This document shows positions 1 to 9,200 of a stretch of DNA of 44,487 bases, piece after piece. The DNA comes from Gammaproteobacteria bacterium (lineage in GTDB: Bacteria > Pseudomonadota > Gammaproteobacteria > SZUA-140): positions 1 through 44,487 of the forward strand of contig QIGV01000042.1 of the NCBI GenBank assembly GCA_003230085.1. Reading direction: 5' to 3'. A program made the position numbers and the translations under genes. The notes beneath the pieces were generated by a model that did no database searches, was not told the DNA's origin, and saw only the letters and a program-made list of their open reading frames with translations. Each line of letters begins with the position of its first letter. Positions within the stretch are counted from its first letter, which is position 1.

Positions 1-157
1 CCATAATATAATATATAATAATCAAACTATTATAGAATATAACTAATGTTTTTTATTATATTTGTGCGTGCTCATTCCCGATGTTTTGTTTTGCTTGTAA
101 GATACGGGTGGTACAACGACTAATTAGGACCATGTGGGGAATGCATTATTCTATATT

Positions 158-180
158 CGGTTGAAATTATAATTTAACCG
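158..180. promoter_or_regulatory. AT-rich near-perfect inverted repeat upstream of NPCG peptide
   Basis: Five-base arms CGGTT and AACCG flank a perfect 12-base palindrome AAATTATAATTT, with one unpaired G on the left side. It lies about 35 bases upstream of the candidate -35 box of the next gene, so it could be an activator or repressor site. The rest of bases 1-157 is AT-rich and shows no gene or clear signal to me. The symmetry is seen directly; the regulatory role is inference. Confidence 0.3.
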
Positions 181-193
181 AGATGAACTGGAC

Positions 194-223
194 TTGTTCC
201 AGTACCCCTCTGAGGGGTATATG
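194..223 (+). promoter_or_regulatory. Sigma70-like promoter with CsoR-like operator in the spacer
   Basis: A -35-like TTGTTC (194-199) and a -10-like TATATG (218-223) are separated by 18 bases. The spacer is largely filled by a palindrome, TACCCCT (203-209), CTG, AGGGGTA (213-219), overlapping the -10. Palindromes of the form TACCCC/GGGGTA are typical of operators of the CsoR/RcnR family of copper or nickel-responsive repressors. The placement would let a repressor occlude RNA polymerase. The palindrome is seen; the regulator identity is inference, and no csoR gene is present in the window. Confidence 0.5.
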
Positions 224-272
224 TACCTTCACTAAATAAAATAATATCAAGACTTGAGGAGAAAAAGTAATC

Positions 273-620
273 ATGTATAAGCAAGCTATTGCCGTAATTC
301 TGGCCCTGTTTGTCAGTGTTTCTTTCAGTGCTGCCGTAATGGCGGACACCCAGACACTCGGTATGACAAAACTGGCATCAGCAAACCCATGCGGGAAAAA
401 AGAACATAACCCTTGTGGCGTGAAGAATGACAACCCATGCGGGAAGAAAAAGCATCACATGAAGGAAGGAAACCCCTGTGGTACGATGAATGGCAACCCA
501 TGCGGGAAGAAAAAGCATCACATGAAGGAAGGAAACCCCTGTGGCATGATGAATGGCAACCCATGCGGGAAGAAAAATCATGATATGAAGAAAGGAAACC
601 CCTGCGGTAAAAAGTGGTAA
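273..620 (+). CDS. Secreted NPCG-repeat, Cys/His/Met-rich putative metal-binding peptide
   Basis: A 115-residue protein whose first 25 residues form a signal peptide (hydrophobic stretch ending in a VMA-like cleavage site), so it is probably periplasmic or secreted. The mature part is almost entirely repeats: eight NPCG motifs spaced by Lys/His/Met-rich linkers such as KKKHHMKEG and MMNG. One thiol per repeat plus neighbouring His and Met residues suggests soft-metal binding (copper, silver or mercury), but no named family is recognised. The start is supported by an AGGAG-type ribosome site about ten bases upstream. It stands alone, with its own promoter carrying a CsoR-like palindrome and a strong terminator, as expected for an inducible metal-buffering peptide. 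The coding assignment is secure; the metal role is inference. Confidence 0.8.
   Translation: MYKQAIAVILALFVSVSFSAAVMADTQTLGMTKLASANPCGKKEHNPCGVKNDNPCGKKKHHMKEGNPCGTMNGNPCGKKKHHMKEGNPCGMMNGNPCGKKNHDMKKGNPCGKKW
431..615 (+). repeat. Three in-frame 63-bp tandem repeats within the NPCG gene
   Basis: Nearly identical 63-base units start at 431, 494 and 557; the third is diverged and incomplete. Each encodes 21 residues carrying two NPCG motifs. The period is a multiple of three, so copy-number change by slippage would lengthen or shorten the protein without breaking the frame. Confidence 0.85.
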
Positions 621-662
621 GCCGTATAGATTTTTGATAGTTAAAACCAGGTAAGTGACAGG

Positions 663-694
663 AAAGGGCAGTGCAGTCTGGGCTGCCCTTTTTT
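663..694 (+). terminator. Rho-independent terminator of the NPCG gene
   Basis: A perfect nine-base stem AAAGGGCAG (663-671) pairs with CTGCCCTTT (683-691) across an 11-base loop and runs into a T tract. It lies 42 bases after the NPCG stop codon, so that gene is probably monocistronic. Confidence 0.85.
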
Positions 695-700
695 AATCTC

Positions 701-810
701 TGAGGGTTCAATTCCCCGCTGCTCGCCTAAAGCGCCTACTTTTGGCGCAGCGAAATTCGCGGCTCAAGCCGCTCCTACAACATCAAACCCCATCCGCTTG
801 CGGCGGGGTA
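701..810. repeat. REP-like intergenic repeat cluster
   Basis: Three GC-rich hairpins follow one another. GCGCC/GGCGC pairs at 732-748. GCGGCT/AGCCGC with a two-base loop pairs at 759-772 and is followed by GCTCCTACA. CCGC/GCGG nested in CCCC/GGGG pairs at 788-808. From memory, the second resembles REP-type elements spread through many gammaproteobacterial genomes. A T-loop-like string, GGGTTCAATTCCCC, sits at 704-717. Translating rightward from 742 would read these repeats as protein, which argues against a start that far upstream for the cytochrome. Confidence 0.55.
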
Positions 811-846
811 GTTTATTTCGAATTTTCAAGCTCTGTACCTATGGTG

Positions 847-2577
847 ATGAGATACAAATATGCTGTCGTTCTGCTTCTGGCTTATATCGGATCAGCAGAA
901 GCACTCAAACTTGATATACCTCAATTAAACCTGCAAGAACAGAAATTTCTAACGCAACACTGGCAGGATACGATACCTCTGCAAGGCAAACCACCAGCGA
1001 CATATTCCAGCCTGGAAGCCTCTCTGTCACCTGCAGCCTGTGGTACCTGCCATCCTCAACAATATCAGGACTGGCAAACAACGATCCATAGTAAAAGCAT
1101 GGGGCCGGGTATCCTTGGCCAACTGGTAGAGATGGTTCAACATGATCCGGCGACGGCCCGAGTGTGTTGGTCCTGCCATACACCAAATGCGGAGCAACAG
1201 GATGTACTATTTGATAGCACAGGCCTGCATGGGAGCTGGGCTAATAACCATGACTTTGACCCAGCATTACAAACTCAGGGACTGATCTGCGCGGCCTGCC
1301 ACGTCAGAAAGCATCAGCGATATGGCCCACCACGACGCAATAAACCGCAGGAGGTCGGTAGGATCAATGAGGATTTACCTCATGGTGGTTTCTCGGCCCA
1401 GACTGCCTTTACAAAATCCGCATTCTGCGCGAGCTGTCATCAATTTGATCCGGAAGATTATGCCCTCAACGGGAAACTGATCGAAAATACCTACCAGGAA
1501 TGGAAAGATAGTCGCTACCCAGCATTAGGTATTCAGTGCCAAACCTGTCATATGCCAGAGCGGCGCCATCTCTGGCGTGGCATCCATGATCCCGAGATGG
1601 TGAAAAAAGGGATTACGGTGGATGTTGATTTTACGCAGCGCGTATATCGCCCGGGTAAAATTCTACAGGCTACCATTACCGTCACCAATAGCGGCGCAGG
1701 GCATTATTTCCCCACCTACATGACCCCCAAGATTTTTGTCCGCGGTTATCTTATTAATGGGAAAGGGGAACGCTACCCGGACAGCCTTCAAGAAGCCATC
1801 ATAGGACGAGACGCAACTGCCGATTTGTCCCAGGAACTCTATGATACCCGTATCCCACCCGGAGATTCCCTGGCGATCACTTACCAGGAAACATTAGCGG
1901 AAGCTGATCTACAGTTCAGAGTCGAGATTGTCGTCTATCCGGATCATTTTTATACTCGATTCTATGAGTCTTTGCTAGAACGAGGCGAAGCCGGAGATGG
2001 ACGCACCCTGATCGAGGAGGCACTAGCACATTCCCGGACGACATCTTTCTCCGTTTATGAAAAAACTTTTCCCTTATCTCCAAAGACAGAAGCTGTCAAA
2101 CTACCTACAATAATCCCTCAGACTTCACCCTCTCTGTTATCCAGAAGGCCTTCTTCACATGACAATGAAAGGCCTGACTGGAACGAAACCGCTATTGACT
2201 GGCACGACTATGACAGTGGTATTAAAGCGGCAGCGGAGACTGGGAAACCCATACTCCTCATTTTTTACGCCGATTGGTGTCCCACTTGTCATGCCTATAA
2301 GAAAATCTTTCTGAACCCGAAAATTATACAATCCACGTCTGATTTTATAATGATCCGGGTAAACTCAGATCGGGAAAAAAAACTTAATGACCGTTATGCC
2401 CCTGATGGCGGCTATGTGCCTCGTACCTTCGCATTGGGCAACGATGGTAAACTGATCGACGAGCTATACCAGAACCGTAGCTACCCAAAATATTTCATGA
2501 GCGCAGATGACCCTGGTGATTTTCTAAAATTAATGGGTCTGGCAACCAGGAAATCCTCTCAGCTAAACGGACAATAA
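847..2577 (+). CDS. Pentahaem c-type cytochrome fused to a C-terminal thioredoxin domain
   Basis: From this start the protein has 576 residues and opens with a signal peptide (MRYKYAVVLLLAYIGSAEA). Five haem-binding CxxCH motifs lie at about residues 65 (CGTCH), 107 (CWSCH), 148 (CAACH), 194 (CASCH) and 231 (CQTCH), as in periplasmic multihaem electron carriers. A beta-rich middle part carries GAGHYFPT. The C-terminal ~120 residues form a thioredoxin domain with FYADWCPTCH near residue 478; its CxxC is read as a redox dithiol rather than a sixth haem site. The likely role is periplasmic electron transfer coupled to thiol-disulfide chemistry; the substrate is unknown. The frame stays open upstream to a TTG at 742, but that part is REP-like repeat. 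ATG at 841 or 847 fits the signal peptide, though neither has a good ribosome site. Confidence 0.8.
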   Translation: MRYKYAVVLLLAYIGSAEALKLDIPQLNLQEQKFLTQHWQDTIPLQGKPPATYSSLEASLSPAACGTCHPQQYQDWQTTIHSKSMGPGILGQLVEMVQHDPATARVCWSCHTPNAEQQDVLFDSTGLHGSWANNHDFDPALQTQGLICAACHVRKHQRYGPPRRNKPQEVGRINEDLPHGGFSAQTAFTKSAFCASCHQFDPEDYALNGKLIENTYQEWKDSRYPALGIQCQTCHMPERRHLWRGIHDPEMVKKGITVDVDFTQRVYRPGKILQATITVTNSGAGHYFPTYMTPKIFVRGYLINGKGERYPDSLQEAIIGRDATADLSQELYDTRIPPGDSLAITYQETLAEADLQFRVEIVVYPDHFYTRFYESLLERGEAGDGRTLIEEALAHSRTTSFSVYEKTFPLSPKTEAVKLPTIIPQTSPSLLSRRPSSHDNERPDWNETAIDWHDYDSGIKAAAETGKPILLIFYADWCPTCHAYKKIFLNPKIIQSTSDFIMIRVNSDREKKLNDRYAPDGGYVPRTFALGNDGKLIDELYQNRSYPKYFMSADDPGDFLKLMGLATRKSSQLNGQ

Positions 2578-2616
2578 ACTCCGTACTTTGATAACCTGTT
2601 GGCTATTGATTTTCTG

Positions 2617-2979
2617 CTAGCTATCTTCCCCATGATAAAGACAACCTGATGTACAGGTTTCGTTGATTGAGATTTTTGACAACTGGGGTAGTGCGTGTTG
2701 CAAATGTCTCCAGATCCACCGCGCCAGGACTTCGCTGGTCGGGTTCTCTAGTCCATCGATCTCATTGAGGCAATGGTGGTCAAGTCGTTCATAGAGTGGC
2801 TTAAAGGCTTGCTTGATATCGTCAAAATCCATGATCCAGCCGGTTTTCTCATCTATCTCACCAGCAATATAAATTGTTACCTTGAATGAATGCCCATGCA
2901 GACGACCACACTTATGCCCCTCAGGGACATTAGGCAGGTGATGTGCGGCTTCAATCATGAATTCTTTGTAGATTTCCAT
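2617..2979 (-). CDS. queD: 6-carboxytetrahydropterin synthase (QueD)
   Basis: A 120-residue member of the 6-pyruvoyl-tetrahydropterin synthase family, at the usual length for bacterial QueD. Zinc-ligand histidines are visible in AAHHLP (H14) and GRLHGHSF (H28, H30). The catalytic Cys24 lies in [16 protein letters not shown] and LDHHCLN follow, and a conserved Glu is in INET near the end. The enzyme converts 7,8-dihydroneopterin triphosphate to 6-carboxytetrahydropterin in queuosine/7-deazaguanine synthesis. It stands alone on the minus strand, convergent with the cytochrome gene. No other queuosine gene is in the window. A link to the adjacent peptide synthetase is possible but nothing in the sequence supports it. 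Confidence 0.9.
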   Translation of the reverse strand: MEIYKEFMIEAAHHLPNVPEGHKCGRLHGHSFKVTIYIAGEIDEKTGWIMDFDDIKQAFKPLYERLDHHCLNEIDGLENPTSEVLARWIWRHLQHALPQLSKISINETCTSGCLYHGEDS

Positions 2980-3216
2980 CGTAGTATCTCTTTCTTAGCA
3001 TCGGTGGGTATAGACGTATGTTTGCAGATGCTGTTTTGGCTTTTGCCGTAGATGCTTACAGAAGAATATACGTTGTTTTTCCATAAGTCCATTTGTCATT
3101 TTACAGAGGAGATATACATGTGTTGATCATGATCCTAGGCTATAGTTGTACAATATAATTGCCGATATCATTTACAAAATCAGGCTTATTGATCATGGCT
3201 GCAAAGTATTCCGATA

Positions 3217-6200
3217 ATGAATGACATAAAAAGACGCATTCAGTCGCTTCCTGCTGAAAAACTTAAGCTCATCAACAGAAGACTAAAGTTGCAGCAGAGA
3301 ATTTCTGATGGATATAACAATGCTATTCCGAAAAGAGCGAGTGCTACCAACCCTCCATTATCATTATCGCAGCGCCCATTATGGTTTTTCGATCAAATTG
3401 AACCCTGCAGTGCGGTCTATAATCGCTGTGCAAATTACCGGTTGCGGGGGGCACTCAATATAGAAGCGTTACAACAAGCACTGGTTGCGTTAGTGACTCA
3501 TCACGAAAGCCTGCGTACTACTTTCAAGATGGAAGGGAATGAACCGCTACAAGTTATCGTCCCGGAGCGGCAGGTGGAACTGCCGATATTGGATTTGAGC
3601 GACCAGGATATAGGTAATCGAAAGGCGGCATTACAACGTTTGACCAGCGAAGAGGCTCAGCGTCCCTTCACTCTGGCGCAGGGGCCACTGCTGAGAACTA
3701 CTCTATTAAAACTTGCCGAACGCGATCATATCCTGATGGTCACAATACATCACATCATCTCAGATGGTTGGTCAACAGGTATTTTCAATCGTGAACTAAG
3801 CCACCTCTATAACGGCATTAATCAGGGTCGTCCAGCCGAGTTGCCGGAGCTGCCGGTACAGTATGCTGATTACGCCCAATGGCAGCGGGAGTGGATGCAA
3901 GGAAAGGTTCTGGAAGGACAGCTGGACTATTGGAAAAAGCAGTTAGAGGGTGCCCCCTCCCTGTTGGAATTACCGACAGATCGACCACGGCCTGCGATTC
4001 GGACATTTCGAGGAAACCGACAGTCTATTATTTTTCCCAACGCACTTAGAGATGCACTGAAGGAATTGAGCGGACAAGAAGGGGCGACGCTTTTCATGAT
4101 CCTGTTGGGGGCTTTCCAGGTGTTGCTCCACCGTTACACAGGTCAGGAAGATATAGTGGTAGGTACGCCCATTGCCAATCGCAGGCACAGTGAGATCGAA
4201 GGATTGATCGGCCTTTTTATTAACGTGCTGGTATTGCGCAGTGATCTATCCGGCAATCCGACCTTCCGAGATCTAATTAAACGTGTTCGTGAGGTAGCGC
4301 TCGGCGCTTATGATCATCAGGATCTTCCGTTTGGAAAACTTGTCGAGGAGCTGCATCCAGGGCGAAATTTAAGCTATTCACCTTTATTTCAGATCATGTT
4401 TGCCTACCAAAATATCCCAAAGACAGGACTTAACATTGATGGCTTGGATGTAACGCATATAGAGACCAATAAGGGAACTGCACACTTTGATTTGTCCCTC
4501 ATCATGGAGAATGACGATCAGGGGCTAAAGGCTACGTTGGAATACAACACTGATCTTTTCGATACAGGCACAATGGTCAGGATGTTGGATCATTACAAAA
4601 TTCTACTTGAAGGTATAGTAGCCGATATAACGCAAAGCGTTTCTAAGTTACCGCTATTGAGTGAGGATGAACGTCATCAATTACTCGTCGAGTGGAACGA
4701 TACTCGGATGAATTTTTCTGAGCACCAGTGTATTCATGACTTAATTGCAGACCAAGTGATACGTACACCGCAGGCAGTAGCTGTAGTTTATAAAGATTTG
4801 GAAATCACCTATGCCGATCTTGAAGCGCGCGCTAACCAATTAGCCGACTATCTACGTGAAAGAGGGGTAGGCCCCGAAGTGCTGGTGGGGATTTGTGTTG
4901 AACGCTCTCTGGAAATGATTGTTGGTATTCTTGGTATTCTCAAAGCAGGTGGTGCCTATGTACCTTTAGATCCTTTCTATCCCAAAGAACGTTTGGCATA
5001 CATATTAAAAGATACCAAGACGAAAATATTACTCACACAAACAAAACTTTTGGAGTGTTTACCTGGACATTGTACGTCAGTTGTATGTTTGGACATTCCT
5101 TTGGATATTTCTTCTGTGCATGATCAAGACAATCACTCGACATGTTCAGGTCCAGACAATCTGAGTTATGTGATATATACATCTGGTTCAACCGGCAAAC
5201 CGAAAGGCGTGGAAATTACACATAAGGCATTGGTAAATTACGTGTCAGCAGCGGCAAGAACTTTCGGTTTAACACGGGATGATCGTGTTTTACAGTTTGC
5301 ACCGATTAGCTTCGATACTGCTGTGGAAGAAATATTTACAACCTTGGCGTATGGCGCCACCTTGGTTATCCGTTCTGATTCGATGTTGGATTCCATGCAA
5401 ATCTTCTTAGGGAGATGCCAGGAACAGGGAATAACCGTACTCGACCTTCCAACGGCCTTTTGGCATGAATTGACTACCGCATTATCCTCAGAAAAACTAA
5501 TATTACCTGATAATATACGAATAGTAATCATCGGAGGCGAACGGGTTTCTCCAGAGAAAATTGCATTATGGAAGGAGTGTGCGCCACAGAAAACACGGCT
5601 GATAAATGGATATGGCCCTACCGAGGCAACGGTAGCAGTAACAATGGCCGATTTGACTGAAGAAAAAAATAGCAAATTGCTGTGTAACAAATCAATAATT
5701 GGTCACCCTATCCAAAATACCCAAGTCTATGTATTGGATCCTTATCTAAATCCGGTACCTATAGGTGTTTTGGGCGAACTACACATTGGTGGAATGGGGC
5801 TTGCTCGTGGTTATCTGAACAAACCCGAACTAACTGTTGAACGGTTTATAGCAAATCCGTTTAATGATGATCCCCATGCACGTCTCTACAAAACAGGGGA
5901 TCTTGTACGCTGGTTACCTGATGGTAATATTGAATATCTGGGTCGGACTGATCATCAGGTCAAAATTCGCGGCTTCCGCATCGAATTAGGCGAGATTGAA
6001 GTGGTTCTTGAACAGCATTCAGAGATCAAGGATGTGGTGGTGATGGCGCGGGAGGATACCCCGGGCGATAAACGACTGGTAGCCTATCTCGTTTATCAGT
6101 CCGGTAGTCAAATCATTCCCAACGATCTGAGTAAATATCTGCACCATAACTTACCGGATTATATGATCCCAACACGTTATGTTGACCTCGAGGTATTGCC

Positions 6201-9200
6201 ATTAACACCCAACGGTAAGGTCGATCATAAAGCACTCCCAGTACCGGAAGTAACACCGCGTGAGCTTGACGAATGTTATGTTGTTCCAACTACCCCGCAG
6301 GAGGAGTTAATGGCTTTATTGTGGGCCAAAATCCTTGGTCTAAGCAAGGTAGGCGCCACCGATAATTTTTTTGAGATGGGCGGACATTCCCTGATGGCGA
6401 CGCGCTTAATGACCCATATCAGAGATAGTTTTGAAGTAGACATACCTTTGCGGCGCTTGTTCGAGAAACCTACTGTCAAAGCGTTAACCGAGGCAATAGA
6501 GCAGGATTACCAAGGTAAGGAGGAGCAGGAAACGGAGATTAACCCACTTCATCCGTTTCCTCGGCCTGCAAAATTACCCCTCTCATATGCCCAGAGTCGG
6601 CTATGGTTTTTGGATCAGCTGGAGACAGACAGTTCTTTTTACAATATCTTCAGTGGCTACCGGCTGCAGGGGCTTCTCAATATTCAAGCATTACAACAAG
6701 CGCTGGATACGTTAGTTGCCCGCCACGAAAGTCTGCGTACTATTTTCAGGGTGGAGGGGGATGGACCAGTACAAGTTATCGTCCCGGAACAGATGACGAA
6801 CCTACCGGTAGTTAACTTGATGGGCCAGGAAGCGAGTAACCGTCAGTTGGCATTGCAGTGTTTGGCCAAGGAAGAGGCTCAACGTCCCTTCGACCTGGCG
6901 CAGGGGCCATTGTTACGCACAACCTTAGTGCGCCTTGAAGAACACGAGCATGTTCTGATAGTTGTGATGCATCATATCATCTCGGACGGCTGGTCCATGG
7001 ATATCTTTGACCGGGAGTTGGACGAGTTGTACGACGCATATTGCCAGGGTCGCCCAGCTGAATTGCCGGAGCTGCCGGTACAGTATGCTGATTATTCCCA
7101 GTGGCAACGCAAGTGGTTGCAAGGTGATGTTCTGGAAAGGCAGCTCGGCTATTGGAAAAAACAGTTGGAGGGTGCCCCCCCGCTGTTAGAATTCCCGACT
7201 GATCGGCCGCGACCTGCGATTCAGACATTTTGTGGAGACCGCCAATCTATTGTTTTACCGCGAGTCCTGAGTGATGCTCTGAAGGAATTGAGTCGGCAGG
7301 AAGGGGTGACGCTGTTTATGACCCTGTTGGCTGCTTTCCAGGTGTTGCTCCACCGATACTCGGGCCAGAAAGATATTGTAGTAGGCACACCGATTGCCAA
7401 TCGCACACGGCCTGAAGTGGAAGGGTTGATCGGATTTTTTGTTAATACACTGGCGATGCGTACTAGCTTATTCGAGAATCTGACCTTCCGCGATTTAGTT
7501 AAACGTGTCCGTAATGTTGCACTAGGTGCCTATGCTCATCAAGATTTACCGTTTAATAAACTTGTCGAAGAGCTGCATCCTGAACGTAATTCAAAACATT
7601 CACCCTTATTTCAAGTGGTATTCACCCTGGAAAATAATTATTCAGAATCCATAGAACAATCAAGTTTAAGTAAAATATCATTAGAGACAGACAAAAAAAC
7701 AGCTAAGTTTGATATGACCCTATGCATGTTAGAACATAATGGGGGGCTTGAGGCTCTACTTGAGTTCAATACTGATCTTTTCGATGCAACTACCATCTCT
7801 AGGATGCTGGGCCACTACCAAGTCCTGTTGGAAGGTTTTACCTCAGATCCCAATCAATCCATTGATTCACTGCCGATGTTATCTGGGGCAGAGCATCATC
7901 AAATACTCGTTGAATGGAATGAAACCAGGACCGATTACCCCAAAGATAAATGTATTCACCAACTGTTTGAGCTTCAGGTTGAGCGATCACCAAACAATAT
8001 TGCAGTAGCGTATGAGAGCCAATTCCTGACATATCGTGAACTTAACGCCAGGGCCAATCAATTGGCACATTCTTTACGAGCGCACGGTGTAGTGTCGGGT
8101 ACACTCGTTGGCATCTGTATGGAACGTTCCTTAGAAATGGTTGTAGGTTTGCTTGGCATTCTCAAGGCAGGGGGAGCCTATGTCCCACTTGATCCTGATT
8201 ATCCCAAAGAACGTCTTGTTTTTATGTTGGATGAAACTCTGGCCCCTGTTTTAATTACCCAAAAAGCGCTTAAGGGTCAATTACCTAAACGTGATGCCCA
8301 TGTGATCTGTCTCGATGCTGATTGGGATAACATGAGCAAATACAATCAAAGTAATTTGATCAATTATAGTGCTCCTGAAGATCTTGCCTATGTTATCTAC
8401 ACCTCCGGATCAACAGGGAAGCCAAAGGGTGTCCCGGTGCCACATCGCGCAGTAAACCGTCTCGTTCTCAATACAAACTATATAACTCTCGGAGACAGGG
8501 ACAAGATTGCCCAGGTTTCTAATATCTCATTCGATGCGGCAACATTTGAAATCTGGGGCGCGCTGCTTAATGGTGCCCAATTGGTGGGTATTGAGCGGGA
8601 AGTGACATTATCACCCCGTGACCTTGCAAAATATATTGATGAGCATCAGATTACAGTGATATTTTTGACAACAGCTTTATTTAATCTGATTGCGCGCATG
8701 GAACCTGCCGCCTTACATTCAATGCGCTGCGTGCTTTTCGGAGGCGAGGAAGTTGACCAGAAATGGGTCAGGGTGGTAATTGAAAAAGGCCCCCCGGAAT
8801 TTCTGTTGCATGTTTACGGCCCCACTGAAAATACTACATTTACAAGCTGGTATCTGATAAATGAAGCCTCGAAAAATGCAAGGACTATTCCCATTGGCCG
8901 TCCTATATCAAATACTCAGATCTATCTATTGGATAAGCACATGAATCCTGTACCTGTTGGCGTTTGTGGGGAGCTATATACCGGTGGTTACGGGTTGGCG
9001 CGCGGATACCTTAATAGCCCGGAAATGACGGCTGAGAATTTTATTTCCAATCCCTTTAGCGATGACCCTGATCAACACCTTTACAGTACAGGTGACTTAG
9101 CCCGCTATTTGCCAGATGGTAATCTTGAATTCATTGGCCGTGTTGACTATCAAGTAAAAAATCGAGGATTTCGTATTGAACTGGGGGAGATTGAGTCAGT

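Noticed and set aside
431-615. Regular repeats that might be a CRISPR array
   Set aside because: The 63-bp units are contiguous, in frame and encode the NPCG motifs; there are no unique spacers.
325-711. Reverse-strand open frame across the NPCG gene
   Set aside because: It is the antisense of the repeats, lacks a ribosome site and resembles no protein family.
704-729. T-loop-like string GGGTTCAATTCCCC suggesting a tRNA
   Set aside because: No anticodon arm, D arm or acceptor partner is present; it fits better as part of the repeat cluster or a chance match.
742-846. N-terminal extension of the multihaem cytochrome from a TTG at 742
   Set aside because: It translates REP-like repeats and would bury the signal peptide that begins at 847.
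2275-2292. CPTCH as a sixth haem site in the cytochrome
   Set aside because: It lies in FYADWCPTCH, a thioredoxin active-site context after a long haem-free region.
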